Below are positions 40,035 through 50,922 of a stretch of DNA of 53,349 nt, in pieces. The notes beneath the pieces are model-generated. The model was not told where the DNA came from, made no database searches, and worked only from the letters and a program-made list of their open reading frames with translations. Origin of the DNA: Cyanobacteria bacterium SW_9_44_58 (GTDB lineage Bacteria > Cyanobacteriota > Cyanobacteriia > Cyanobacteriales > Rubidibacteraceae); the NCBI GenBank assembly GCA_003021905.1, contig PXPI01000039.1, positions 1 through 53,349 on the forward strand, written 5' to 3'. The first letter of the stretch is position 1. Each line of letters begins with the position of its first letter. Both the position numbers and the translations under genes were made by a program.

Positions 40035-41084
40035 TTGTCAGAAGGAATTCGTGTCGCTGTTTTAGGTGCAACTGGCGCTGTGGGAAAGGAGTTAATTCAA
40101 CTGTTAGAAGAACGCGCTTTCCCTATTAGTCACCTCAAATTGCTCGCCTCTGCTCGTTCTGCCGGTGAAACTGTTTCGTTTCGCGGCGAATCCCTAACGG
40201 TGGAACAAGTGAGCGCCGAAGCGTTTCGCGATGTGGATTTAGTCTTAGCCTCAGCAGGGGGATCTGCCAGTAAAGCCTGGGCGCAAACCATTGTGGAGTC
40301 GGGAGCCGTGTTAGTGGATAATTCCAGTGCTTTTCGCATGGCCGAAAACGTCCCGTTGGTGGTTCCTGAAATTAATCCTCAAGCGGCGGCGCAACACCAA
40401 GGGATTCTTGCCAATCCCAATTGCACTACCATTTTAATGGGATTAGCGGTGTTTCCTTTGCATCAATATCGACCCATTCAACGCTTGCTTGTGGCTACCT
40501 ACCAATCTGCCTCTGGGGCAGGGGCAAAAGCCATGGAAGAAGTCAAAGCGCAAGCCCGAGCGATTTTAAATGATGAAACCCCGCCAACGGAGGCATTTCC
40601 TTATCCCTTAGCGTTTAATGTCTTTCCCCATAATTCCCCGCTAAACGAACAGGGATATTGTCAAGAAGAAATGAAAATGGTAAAAGAAACTCGGAAAATT
40701 TTTGCCAGTCCCGAGTTGCGCATTAGTGCTACCTGCGTCCGGGTTCCTGTTTTGCGGGCGCACTCAGAAGCCATTAATCTAGAGTTTGCTGAACCATTTC
40801 CTGTGGGGAAAGCAAAAGAAATTTTATCCCAATCCCCCGGCTTAACATTGCAAGAAGATTGGGAAAACAATTACTTCCCCATGCCCAACGAAACCACCGG
40901 CAAAGATGATGTATTTGTGGGGCGGATTCGCCAAGATATTTCTCATCCTTGCGGATTAGAGTTATGGTTAAGCGGGGATCAAATTCGCAAAGGCGCTGCT
41001 TTAAATGCCGTACAAATTGCTGAATTGTTGGTGAAAGACAATTTATTAACCCCGACAACCCAATCATCAGCAGTGTCGGTTTGA
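40035..41084 (+). CDS. asd: Aspartate-semialdehyde dehydrogenase
   Basis: Reduces aspartyl phosphate to aspartate semialdehyde, shared by lysine, threonine and methionine synthesis. 349 residues with NADP motif GATGAVG (11-17) and active-site Cys130 in NPNCTT; His in VPVLRAHSEA. The start is TTG 40035: GGAGGG lies 8 bases upstream, which also rules out the in-frame TTG at 40020 inside the ribosome-binding site. dapA follows 27 bases later. Confidence 0.95.
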   Translation: MSEGIRVAVLGATGAVGKELIQLLEERAFPISHLKLLASARSAGETVSFRGESLTVEQVSAEAFRDVDLVLASAGGSASKAWAQTIVESGAVLVDNSSAFRMAENVPLVVPEINPQAAAQHQGILANPNCTTILMGLAVFPLHQYRPIQRLLVATYQSASGAGAKAMEEVKAQARAILNDETPPTEAFPYPLAFNVFPHNSPLNEQGYCQEEMKMVKETRKIFASPELRISATCVRVPVLRAHSEAINLEFAEPFPVGKAKEILSQSPGLTLQEDWENNYFPMPNETTGKDDVFVGRIRQDISHPCGLELWLSGDQIRKGAALNAVQIAELLVKDNLLTPTTQSSAVSV

Positions 41085-41111
41085 GAACAAGCAAAAGATA
41101 AAACAACAACA

Positions 41112-42002
41112 ATGACAAGTCTGGAATTTGGACAAGTGTTAACGGCAATGGTTACGCCGTTTACCGAACAAGGAGAAGTAAATTATCCCATTGCCGAACA
41201 GTTAGCGGATTATTTAGTGAATAACGGCACAGACACCGTCGTTGTCTGCGGCACCACAGGAGAGTCGCCGACGTTAACTTGGGAAGAAGAGTATGAATTA
41301 TTCCAAGTTGTCCAAAAAGCAGTGGGCAACCGCGGGAAAGTCATGGCAGGAACGGGATCCAATTCCACCCAGGAAGCGATCGCGGCCACGACAAAAGCAG
41401 CGCAATTGGGCTTAGATGGCAGTTTGCAAGTGGTTCCCTACTACAGCAAACCGCCGCAAGAGGGGCTGTATCACCACTTCAGCGCGATCGCGCAAGCCAG
41501 TCCCGATCTGCCCATAATGCTTTATAATATTCCTGGGCGAACCGGGCGCAACTTAGAAGCAGAGACTGTCGAAAAATTAGCTAAACTGGAAAATATCGTT
41601 GCCATCAAAGAAGCCAGCGGCGACTTCGACCAGGTTTCTCAAATTCGGGCTTCGACACCAACTCATTTTGGGATTTATTCGGGAGACGATTCCTCGACGC
41701 TACCGTTATTATCCGTTGGCGGAACTGGCGTGGTCAGTGTTGCCAGCCATTTGGTGGGATTACAACTGCAACAGATGGCGGCAGCGTTTAAAAAAGGTCA
41801 ATTAACAACCGCCCAGCAAACGCATTTGGAATTATTGCCTCTATTTCAAGGCTTATTTTTATCCACGAACCCCATTCCCATTAAAACGGCGTTGCAGTTA
41901 CAAGGTTGGAATGTGGGCGCATTGCGATCTCCTTTAGCCCCACTTTCTCCAGAACTGGAAACGCAATTAAAAGATATACTAACCCATTTATCGCTGCTTT
42001 AA
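41112..42002 (+). CDS. dapA: 4-hydroxy-tetrahydrodipicolinate synthase
   Basis: Condenses pyruvate with aspartate semialdehyde, the first step of the lysine branch. 296 residues forming a TIM barrel, with CGTTGE (46-51), Tyr138 (LYNIPGRTG) and Schiff-base Lys166 (AIKEASGD). It uses the product of asd, encoded directly upstream in the same operon. rnj follows after 200 bases with no gene between. Confidence 0.96.
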   Translation: MTSLEFGQVLTAMVTPFTEQGEVNYPIAEQLADYLVNNGTDTVVVCGTTGESPTLTWEEEYELFQVVQKAVGNRGKVMAGTGSNSTQEAIAATTKAAQLGLDGSLQVVPYYSKPPQEGLYHHFSAIAQASPDLPIMLYNIPGRTGRNLEAETVEKLAKLENIVAIKEASGDFDQVSQIRASTPTHFGIYSGDDSSTLPLLSVGGTGVVSVASHLVGLQLQQMAAAFKKGQLTTAQQTHLELLPLFQGLFLSTNPIPIKTALQLQGWNVGALRSPLAPLSPELETQLKDILTHLSLL

Positions 42003-42202
42003 TTTCCAGTATTGAAGCATTGTTTAAGCGAGAGACATCTTAAGAATTAGGGCAAAGGTAACGCTGGCGCTTTCTCACACAAAACATCGCTTCTTACCTT
42101 CGCGCTAGTAACGATTAATCAATGTTTTATCCCATCACCCCTATCTTGTTGATATTAATTAAGCAATTATTAAACCGTCATTAACCAAGGAAAACGAAAC
42201 TC

Positions 42203-44065
42203 ATGAGTAACAATGGATCGCAACCCAATCTCAAAATTATTCCCCTAGGGGGATTGCACGAAATTGGCAAAAACACCTGCATCTTTGAATACGAAGATGA
42301 GATAATGCTGCTCGATGCCGGCGTTGGTTTTCCCAGCCAAGAGATGCACGGCATTAACATTGTCCTGCCGGACATGAGCTATTTACGGGAAAATCAACAT
42401 AAAATTAAAGGGATGATTGTCACCCATGGTCATGAAGACCATATTGGCGGCATTGTCTATCATCTCAAACAGTTTGATATTCCCGTAATTTATGGGCCCC
42501 GTCTGGCGCTCGCCTTACTGCAGAATAAATTGGAAGAGGCGGGCATTGCCGACCGGACTGAGCTCAAACCGATGCTTCCTCGGGAAACGGCGAAAATTAG
42601 CCGTTCCTTCTCGGTTGAGTTTATTCGCAACACCCACTCCATTGCCGATAGCTGTTGTGTGGCCATTGAAACGCCCCTGGGCGTCATCATTCATACCGGA
42701 GACTTTAAGGTGGATCATACTCCCGTCGATGGGGAACATTTCGACTTCCATCGCCTAGCTGAATATGGCGAAAAAGGAGTTTTGTGCTTACTCAGCGACT
42801 CCACCAACGCGGAAGCGCCCGGCCATACGCCTTCGGAAAATGCCGTCCGACCCAATCTGGATCGCGTGTTCGCAGAAGCAGAAGGGCGATTGTTGCTCAC
42901 CACCTTTGCTTCCTCAGTGCATCGGGTGAGAATTATCTTAGAGTTGGCGCAAAAATATAATCGGGTCGTTGGCGTTGTGGGACGCTCCATGTTAAAGGTG
43001 ATTAATCACGCGCGCAATTTAGGCTACATCCAATGTCCCGACAATTTATTTATTCCCCTTAAAGAGTTAAACAAAACCCCCGATGAAAAAGTCGTCATTC
43101 TCACTACGGGATCGCAAGGGGAACCCCTAGCGGCGCTGACTCGCATTTCTCAAGGAGCACACCGCCAGATTCAAATTCGGGAAAATGATACAGTTGTCTT
43201 TTCGGCGAATCCCATTCCCGGCAATACCATTGCAGTCGTCAATAGCATCGATCGCTTGATGATGATGGGCGCCAAAGTCGTCTATGGCCGCCATCAAGGC
43301 ATTCATGTCTCCGGCCATGGTTCCCAGGAAGATCATAAATTAATGTTGGCCCTGACCAAACCAAAATTCTTTGTTCCGTTCCACGGTGAACATCGGATGC
43401 TGGTGAAACATGCAGAAATGGCCCAAAACATGGGAATCCCCCGAGAAAATATGGTCATTATCAATAATGGGGATGTGGTGGAATTATCCCGCGATCGGAT
43501 TGCCGCAACCGATCGCGTTCAGTCTGGCATTGAGTTAGTGGATCATGCCGGAGTCGTTCATAAAGATATTATGAGCGAGCGTCAACAATTAGCCTTAGAT
43601 GGGTTGATTACGGTGGCCGTTGCTGTTAGTGCTGAGGGGCAGCTGTTAGCGCAACCGGAAGTTAATTTGCGGGGCGTGGTTACTTCTTTAGAACCAAGCC
43701 AGATCAATCGGTTAATTGTTCGCAATGTAGAAAAAACCATTGAAAAATATTGGAATAATCTACCGACCAATGCCAATGGCAAACCCATTGAAGAAGAAAT
43801 TGACTGGACAGGGTTAAAGGTAGAAATTGAAAGCCAACTGCAACGGTTAATTCGACGTGAATTAAACAGTCAACCCGCTACCGTTTGCTTGTTGCAAGCG
43901 CCTAAAGACAGTAATGTTGCTGTGAAAAGCAATGGGAAACCACCCGCTCCGGTTGCCGGCAACCAGAATGGGAACAAAACTCAAACGGATAAAACCGATA
44001 AGAAGCGGGATTTTCGAGGTCGCCGCCGCCGTCGCCGTTCCGCAACCACCATGTCTTCTCAGTAG
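42203..44065 (+). CDS. rnj: Ribonuclease J
   Basis: Metallo-beta-lactamase/beta-CASP nuclease with 5'-exonuclease and endonuclease activity in mRNA decay. 620 residues: HGHEDHIGG (75-83) holds the metal ligands, HTGDFKVD follows, and FHGEHRML belongs to the beta-CASP part. A C-terminal extension of about 60 residues ends in the basic RGRRRRRRSATTMSSQ, longer than in Bacillus RNase J and likely RNA-binding. The order asd-dapA-rnj is common in cyanobacteria. Confidence 0.95.
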   Translation: MSNNGSQPNLKIIPLGGLHEIGKNTCIFEYEDEIMLLDAGVGFPSQEMHGINIVLPDMSYLRENQHKIKGMIVTHGHEDHIGGIVYHLKQFDIPVIYGPRLALALLQNKLEEAGIADRTELKPMLPRETAKISRSFSVEFIRNTHSIADSCCVAIETPLGVIIHTGDFKVDHTPVDGEHFDFHRLAEYGEKGVLCLLSDSTNAEAPGHTPSENAVRPNLDRVFAEAEGRLLLTTFASSVHRVRIILELAQKYNRVVGVVGRSMLKVINHARNLGYIQCPDNLFIPLKELNKTPDEKVVILTTGSQGEPLAALTRISQGAHRQIQIRENDTVVFSANPIPGNTIAVVNSIDRLMMMGAKVVYGRHQGIHVSGHGSQEDHKLMLALTKPKFFVPFHGEHRMLVKHAEMAQNMGIPRENMVIINNGDVVELSRDRIAATDRVQSGIELVDHAGVVHKDIMSERQQLALDGLITVAVAVSAEGQLLAQPEVNLRGVVTSLEPSQINRLIVRNVEKTIEKYWNNLPTNANGKPIEEEIDWTGLKVEIESQLQRLIRRELNSQPATVCLLQAPKDSNVAVKSNGKPPAPVAGNQNGNKTQTDKTDKKRDFRGRRRRRRSATTMSSQ

Positions 44066-44085
44066 CGATTAGCCTGCCTTAAGCT

Positions 44086-44107
44086 GGGACGTTCTTGGCA
44101 ACGTCCC
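44086..44107 (+). terminator. Hairpin after rnj, probable terminator
   Basis: Perfect 8-bp stem GGGACGTT/AACGTCCC with a 6-base loop, 20 bases after the stop codon. The T-run is weak. A second 8-bp hairpin (CATTTTGT/ACAAAATG, loop CAA) follows at 44124-44142. Confidence 0.55.
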
Positions 44108-44171
44108 AATACTACTTTAGGTACATTTTGTCAAACAAAATGCAACAAAAAATTGCGAAATATGAAAAAGT

Positions 44172-44190
44172 TGTTACATTATAAGTAACA
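44172..44190. promoter_or_regulatory. Inverted-repeat operator candidate before the rhodanese-like gene
   Basis: TGTTAC-N7-GTAACA, a perfect 6-bp inverted repeat, covers a plausible -10 (CATTAT at 44177-44182; -35 TTGCGA at 44153-44158, 18-base spacer). A dimeric regulator bound here would block the promoter. The regulator is unknown. Confidence 0.4.
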
Positions 44191-44214
44191 GTTATTCAGA
44201 AAGGACTTAGCGTT

Positions 44215-44583
44215 ATGAATTCCGGATTATTTCCACAACCCGCTTCCTTTAAAGAAAAATCCCGCGTTTATGATCTCAAAAGCCGCATTGACTGGGGAGA
44301 ACCTGCTTTGACGATCATTGATGTGCGCGATCGCGCCTCCTTTAATGAAGCCCACATTATGGGCGCCATTTCTTTTCCCCGCGAAGAATTGGTTGAACGC
44401 GCCAATGCCAGTTTAGAGTCGGAACGGGATATCTATGTTTATTCCGATACTGATGAAGAAGCCGCAGATGCCGCTGCCCGTTTGAGAGAAGCCGGTTTCC
44501 AGCGTGTTGCCGAATTAACGGGTGGGCTAGGCGCCTGGAGAGCAGCTGAGTACCCGGTAGAATCCAGCTCCGTAGTCGCCTAA
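44215..44583 (+). CDS. Rhodanese-like domain protein without the catalytic cysteine
   Basis: 122 residues, single rhodanese fold: IDVRDRASFNEAHIMGAISFP is typical, and LTGGLGAWRAAEYPVE ends the domain. Where active enzymes have a Cys-containing loop after the YVYC-type strand, this protein reads IYVYSDTDEEAADAA, with Ser instead of Cys and an acidic loop. It should therefore not transfer sulfur and may bind a partner or ligand. AAAGGA lies 10 bases before the ATG. A strong terminator follows. Confidence 0.85.
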   Translation: MNSGLFPQPASFKEKSRVYDLKSRIDWGEPALTIIDVRDRASFNEAHIMGAISFPREELVERANASLESERDIYVYSDTDEEAADAAARLREAGFQRVAELTGGLGAWRAAEYPVESSSVVA

Positions 44584-44630
44584 CCTCCCACAACTTAACG
44601 AAACTCTCTGAAAATTTCAAGATGCTCTTT

Positions 44631-44657
44631 CTCCCGCCGCATTAGGTGGGAGTTTTT
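44631..44657 (+). terminator. Intrinsic terminator of the rhodanese-like gene
   Basis: An 8-bp stem (CTCCCGCC/GGTGGGAG, one G-U) with loop GCATTA, followed by TTTTT. Separates the gene from the hairpin element further downstream. Confidence 0.85.
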
Positions 44658-44708
44658 ACAGAAAGCGCTGTAAAGCCAACGTGCTGGCTTCCGTTGGATA
44701 TAAGGCGG

Positions 44709-44962
44709 GTTAACTGAGAGATTCGATATCTCGAAGTTAACAAAATACAATTCTTATGCTACAATACTCACATCTTCAATTTCGCGAGAGGTAAAATTCC
44801 GGTTTTTGAAGATATTGAGTTGGGACGCCATCTCAGGTGGTAGAAAGAGTAAGACGGGACTTGTCCCGCGTCTTTTGTTTGATCGAATCTTCGATTCGGT
44901 GAGCCTCCGGCTCAATCGCCGAATCCCAGCGTCTTTAAGACGTGGGAGTGCGTCAAAATTGA
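44709..44962 (+). mobile_element. Gene-free multi-hairpin element, IS200/IS605-like ends without transposase
   Basis: Consecutive hairpins fill this gap (44584-45040 has no gene). 44709-44741: imperfect palindrome GTTAACT...AGTTAAC with inner GAGAT/ATCTC. 44772-44813: ATCTTCAA/TTGAAGAT. 44851-44874: AAGAC-GGGAC/GTCCC-GC-GTCTT followed by TT. 44893-44925: GATTCGG-TGAGCC/GGCTCA-ATCG-CCGAATC. 44925-44946: CCCA-g-CGTCT/AGACG-TGGG with one bulged G, then AGTGCGTCAA. Bulged end palindromes and a terminal hairpin just before the edge resemble a TnpB element's right end, which templates the omega RNA. The likeliest reading is a deletion derivative; a free-standing small RNA is possible. Boundaries are approximate. 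Confidence 0.5.
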
Positions 44963-45040
44963 TTAATCCAGACGTGAAGTATCTTAACCATTAAATAAAT
45001 GGTATCCGAAGCGTTAGTTGATGACTAACGAGCAATTTTA

Positions 45041-45865
45041 ATGGAAGTTGTTGCAAACCTAGTCATTGCCGGTTTAATCTTTATTTTCGGCGCTGCCATT
45101 GGCAGCTTCTTAAATGTTGTTATCTATCGCATTCCAGCTAACATTTCGTTGCTTTATCCCCCTTCTCGGTGTCCGGTTTGCCGCCATCAATTAGGAAAAA
45201 CGGAGAATGTTCCCATTGTCGGTTGGCTGTGGCTACGCGGCAAATGCCGTCACTGTAAAACACCCATTTCTCCTCGTTATCCCCTTATTGAAACCGTAAC
45301 GGCAATTGTCTTTATGGCAGTTTATCTTCAGTTTGGATTGGGGGCAACCACAGTTGCCTATTGGGGATTGTTAAGTTGGCTTTTGGCGCTATCTTTAATT
45401 GATTATGACACCATGACCTTGCCCAATTCCCTAACCCAATCCGGATTAATCCTGGGCTTAGGCTATCAAGTCTTTCAAGGCTGGAATCAGGGAGGGGGGT
45501 TATCCGCAACTATTCCTGAACAGCTAATGACAGGCATTATTGGTGCCGTGTTAGGAATTTGGCTGTTTGACATCATTACTTTGCTTGCCTCTAGCGTTTT
45601 GGGGCAAACTGCTATGGGAGGCGGCGATGCCAAATTGGCAGCAATGATCGGGGCATGGTTAGGTTGGAAATTATTGTTAGTGGGATGTTTTCTGGCTTGT
45701 GCAGCGGGGGCATTTGCAGGAGGAGGCGCGATCGCGCTAGGACTCCTCAGTAGGCGCGATCCCATGCCGTTTGGTCCCTTTTTGGCCTTAGGAGGCGCGA
45801 TCGCAGTTTTTTACGGAGAAAGGCTAATTTCCGCTTATGTTGCTCTCTTTTTTCCTTCCCTTTAG
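45041..45865 (+). CDS. Prepilin peptidase (A24 family, PilD-like)
   Basis: Inner-membrane aspartyl protease that cleaves and N-methylates type IV prepilins. 274 residues: N-terminal membrane segment, cytoplasmic zinc site with Cys44, Cys47, Cys69 and Cys72 (CPVC...CRHC), then several membrane helices. The two catalytic aspartates lie in LIDYDTMTLPN and in GGGDAKLAAMIG. Methylase activity is suggested by the N-terminal domain with paired cysteines. No pilin genes are nearby. Confidence 0.93.
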   Translation: MEVVANLVIAGLIFIFGAAIGSFLNVVIYRIPANISLLYPPSRCPVCRHQLGKTENVPIVGWLWLRGKCRHCKTPISPRYPLIETVTAIVFMAVYLQFGLGATTVAYWGLLSWLLALSLIDYDTMTLPNSLTQSGLILGLGYQVFQGWNQGGGLSATIPEQLMTGIIGAVLGIWLFDIITLLASSVLGQTAMGGGDAKLAAMIGAWLGWKLLLVGCFLACAAGAFAGGGAIALGLLSRRDPMPFGPFLALGGAIAVFYGERLISAYVALFFPSL

Positions 45866-45932
45866 CAAAATCGCTTCTGAAGACATTGCTTATGAGATAG
45901 CGTTGTAAGTGTAGCACTTATCCAAGACTTAA

Positions 45933-46265
45933 ATGATGAACGAATCGAAACAATACGGCGTCGTTTTTGTTACCGCAGAATCGGAAGAACAAGCCCGCGC
46001 GATCGCGTCTGCTTTAGTGAAAGAAAAATATGCCGCTTGTGTGAGTTTAATGCCGGTCCATTCAGTTTATACTTGGCAAGAAGAAGTCCACAGCGATCCG
46101 GAATGGCAACTGATTATTAAAACGGATCTGAACCGATACTCGCAATTGGAAACGCGCCTTAGCCAACTTCACTCCTATGATGTGCCTGAAATTATTGCTC
46201 TGCCGATTCAAGCCGGATTAGCTCCTTACCTCCATTGGATTGGCGAAAATGTCTCTCCTCAATAA
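45933..46265 (+). CDS. cutA: CutA-family divalent-cation tolerance protein
   Basis: 110 residues with the trimer-forming CutA fold (ferredoxin-like): VFVTAESEEQARAIASALV, EKYAACVSLMPVHSVYTWQ and SYDVPEIIALPI. Named from copper tolerance in E. coli, but its molecular role is uncertain. Met1 or Met2 (both ATG, adjacent) may be the start. pyrG follows 50 bases later. Confidence 0.93.
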   Translation: MMNESKQYGVVFVTAESEEQARAIASALVKEKYAACVSLMPVHSVYTWQEEVHSDPEWQLIIKTDLNRYSQLETRLSQLHSYDVPEIIALPIQAGLAPYLHWIGENVSPQ

Positions 46266-46300
46266 AGATTCCCTATGGCACAATAAGACAGATAAGTTGA

Positions 46301-48004
<1,704 letters not shown>

Positions 48005-48018
48005 ACTACCGGATTAGC

Positions 48019-48066
48019 TTTGGGAGCGCGATCTCCCAAATTTCAATCCTTCGGAAGGGATTTTTT
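48019..48066 (+). terminator. Double hairpin terminator of pyrG
   Basis: 48019-48040 is an 8-bp perfect stem (TTTGGGAG/CTCCCAAA, 6-base loop). 48045-48062 is a 7-bp stem (AATCCTT/AGGGATT, one G-U) followed by TTTTTT at 48061-48066. The second carries the T-run and is the likely terminator. Confidence 0.8.
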
Positions 48067-48241
48067 AAATTGAAACACTAAAATCCAATGATATAGTAAG
48101 TTCCAAGGAGAGTCGCGGCAAGTCATTCGCAGATTGTTTAATCTCTTTTGGTTTTTTGAGACATTGCTAAAAAGTGGGCGCGATCGCGTTTCTGAAAAAA
48201 TCAGGCAACTTGCCGAACTTTACAAGTGAAAACTAATAAAA

Positions 48242-50146
48242 ATGATACAGTTAAAGCCTTGGCAATGGATTGTTTTAGCAATTCCCTTTGCTTTAATTAT
48301 TCTGTTTGTGTTAGCCGCAGCGGGATGGCAAATTCAAGAATGGGGAATTAGTTGGATTTGGGGCATTTTAATTTTTGTTTTCCTGGGTTGGCGCTGGCTA
48401 TTAGTAAGGTGGACAAAACCGGTTTTTGAGGATGTGGAAACGATCGCTGAACAAGTCAATCAAGAATTGGAAACTGCCACGGTTGATACCGCAGACGATG
48501 AGGCAGTTAAGCAGCAAGTGGAAAAAGCCCTGCAAGACATTTTAACTGAAGCCCAAAACGATCCTCCGATTTGGGAAGATTGGCAATTGTTTTGGCATCG
48601 CTGTCAGGAAGTTGTCAGCGCGATCGCGCAGATTTATAATCCAGAGATTAAGTATCCTCTTTTGAATATCTACATCCCCCAAGTCTATGGTTTGATCCGA
48701 GGCACGATAGACGATTTGGATCAGTGGATGGAAAGGCTTTCTCCGGCCCTCAACCGGGTAACCGTGGGGCAAGCTTACCGCGCCTATCAAACCTATCAAC
48801 ACGTACAACCCTCGGCGCAAAGAGCCTTGAAAGTTTGGAGTTGGGCACAATGGGTTATTAATCCGGCAGCCGCCTTAGCCAAACAAGTGAGTCAAGGTTC
48901 CGCGCAACAAGCCAATCAAGAATTGCTAGGCAATCTCTCGCAAGTCTTGCGTCAAGCAGCATTAAGGCAGTTAGCGCAACGGGCGATTCAGCTTTACAGC
49001 GGCAAACAAGATACCACCGCAATCTTGCCGGAAACCGAATCATCGCAACCAGAGTTTTCCCAGGCTAAAACCCAAACGATCCAAGAAATCCTCGAACAAG
49101 CCCAACCCCAAACCGAAGTGGAACAAAAACCGGTCAATTTGCTTCTCATTGGGCGTACAGGGGCAGGCAAAAGCAGTGTCATTAATACCCTGTTTCAGTC
49201 GCAACAAGCAGAAGTGGATGTGTTGCCCAGTACCGACAAAATTGAGAGTTACCATTGGAAAAGTATCAGCGGCGACAGCTTAACACTATGGGATACGCCA
49301 GGCTATGAACAGGTGATGGGAGGAGAGTTGCGGGAACTGGTATTAGACTATGCCGCTACCGCAGATTTGCTTGTGTTAGTCACACCTGCTTTAGATCCGG
49401 CTTTAGCCATGGATTATCAATTTTTATCGGAAATTCAATCGCAAATTAAGGAGTTACCGACAATTATCGTCGTGACACAAGTTGATCGATTGCGTCCGGT
49501 TAAAGAATGGAATCCTCCCTATGATTGGGCACAGGGCAATCAACCCAAAGAAAAAAGTATCCGCGAAGCAACTCAGTATCGACGGGAACAGTTGGGAGAG
49601 TTCTCTCAGCAGGTGTATCCCTTAGTCACTTGGGAAGCCCAAACCAACCGTCAAAATTGGAATGGGGAACAATTGTCGTTAGCGTTAATTAACAATATTG
49701 CCCCGGCCAAACAACTGCGGTTAGGAAGATTTTTGCGCGATCGCGAAGCCCGTAGCGTAACCGCCGCCAAAATTATCGACCGCTACACGAAACAGATGAC
49801 CACCACTCAAGGGGTTACTGCCCTCCTTAAGAATCCGATTTTAGAATATCTTTCCACCTTTTCCACCGGATCTCCTGCCCTCGGCAAACTGCTGATGGAA
49901 CAAATTCCAGTGGAAGAACTGCCTCTGGTGATCGGTAAACTGCAGATGGCTTATGAATTATTTAATCTGTTTCATAGCGACAGTAAACCGTATGAATTTG
50001 ATCTGCGATCGCTGTGGTCGTTATTATTAGATAACTCTGAGTCTCCCGAGAAAAATGCCTTTGCCTTTGGTCATGCCTTAATTGCCTATTGGACACAAAA
50101 TTTGAGTCTCAATCAATTGCGGGAGAAATTTGAAGAATATTTATAG
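48242..50146 (+). CDS. Membrane-anchored P-loop GTPase
   Basis: 634 residues. Two N-terminal membrane segments (about 10-30 and 35-52) are followed by about 240 residues of helical sequence. The GTPase domain has G1 GRTGAGKSS (about 303-311), G3 DTPGYE and G4 TQVDR (about 411). A C-terminal about 180-residue helical domain follows. The YcjX/Era/HflX-like G domain suggests the dynamin-like or 50S-binding GTPase class, but the helical regions do not identify a known family. It may act at the inner or thylakoid membrane. Monocistronic. Function unknown. Confidence 0.75.
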   Translation: MIQLKPWQWIVLAIPFALIILFVLAAAGWQIQEWGISWIWGILIFVFLGWRWLLVRWTKPVFEDVETIAEQVNQELETATVDTADDEAVKQQVEKALQDILTEAQNDPPIWEDWQLFWHRCQEVVSAIAQIYNPEIKYPLLNIYIPQVYGLIRGTIDDLDQWMERLSPALNRVTVGQAYRAYQTYQHVQPSAQRALKVWSWAQWVINPAAALAKQVSQGSAQQANQELLGNLSQVLRQAALRQLAQRAIQLYSGKQDTTAILPETESSQPEFSQAKTQTIQEILEQAQPQTEVEQKPVNLLLIGRTGAGKSSVINTLFQSQQAEVDVLPSTDKIESYHWKSISGDSLTLWDTPGYEQVMGGELRELVLDYAATADLLVLVTPALDPALAMDYQFLSEIQSQIKELPTIIVVTQVDRLRPVKEWNPPYDWAQGNQPKEKSIREATQYRREQLGEFSQQVYPLVTWEAQTNRQNWNGEQLSLALINNIAPAKQLRLGRFLRDREARSVTAAKIIDRYTKQMTTTQGVTALLKNPILEYLSTFSTGSPALGKLLMEQIPVEELPLVIGKLQMAYELFNLFHSDSKPYEFDLRSLWSLLLDNSESPEKNAFAFGHALIAYWTQNLSLNQLREKFEEYL

Positions 50147-50188
50147 ATTAGATCTAACGAAAAACAACTCCATCATCCCAAATCAACT

Positions 50189-50872
50189 ATGAGTAAATTA
50201 GTTTTAGTTACCGGCATTAGCAAAGGGTTAGGCCGTGCGATGGCCGAAAACTTTATTGCAGAAGGCTGTACTGTCCTTGGTTGTGCCCGCAATGAAAATG
50301 CGATTCAGGAACTTAATCAAACCTATGGCAAGCCTCATCATTTTAGTGCCATTGATGTCTCCCAAGAAGACCAAGTTAAGCAATGGCGAGATAGCATTTT
50401 ATCAGAATATGATCCGCCGGAATTGTTAGTGAATAATGCCGGATTAATCAATCAATCTACGGAATTTTGGAATGTTCCCACAGCAGAATTTGACCAGATT
50501 ATTGATGTCAATATCAAAGGCGCAGCTAATGTTATGCGTCAATTTATCCCCGCAATGATGGAAAAACAACGGGGAATTATTGTTAATTTCAGTTCCGGTT
50601 GGGGACGCTCGACTTCCCCTCATGTTGCACCCTATTGTACTACCAAATGGGCCATTGAAGGGTTAACCCGCGCGATCGCGCAAGAATTGCCCTCAACCAT
50701 GGCAGCGATTCCCCTAAATCCCGGTATTATCCACACTGAAATGTTAGAAACCTGTTTTGGCAGCAGTGCCGCAAACTTTACCCCCATTGATACTTGGGTC
50801 AAAAAAGCAGTTCCTTTCTTATTAAGTATTAAGGCAAGTCAAAATGGCCAGGCGTTAACGGTTCCTGCTTAA
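50189..50872 (+). CDS. Short-chain dehydrogenase/reductase, classical
   Basis: 227 residues with cofactor motif TGISKGLG, NNAG near residue 87, Ser in VNFSSGWG and the catalytic YCTTK. Substrate unknown; the family spans sugar, lipid and quinone reduction. It ends in NGQALTVPA, near the usual SDR C-terminus. The start at ATG 50189 is 42 bases after the GTPase stop. The downstream SnoaL-like gene follows 50 bases later on the same strand, so a small operon is possible. Confidence 0.85.
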   Translation: MSKLVLVTGISKGLGRAMAENFIAEGCTVLGCARNENAIQELNQTYGKPHHFSAIDVSQEDQVKQWRDSILSEYDPPELLVNNAGLINQSTEFWNVPTAEFDQIIDVNIKGAANVMRQFIPAMMEKQRGIIVNFSSGWGRSTSPHVAPYCTTKWAIEGLTRAIAQELPSTMAAIPLNPGIIHTEMLETCFGSSAANFTPIDTWVKKAVPFLLSIKASQNGQALTVPA

Positions 50873-50922
50873 ATTAGGTAGAAAATTCTCCAACAATTGA
50901 TAAGAATAAGGACTTCTCTAAA

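Noticed and set aside
44806-44994. 62-codon frame within the hairpin element
   Set aside because: The translation simply reads through the hairpins and has no ribosome-binding site or family signature.
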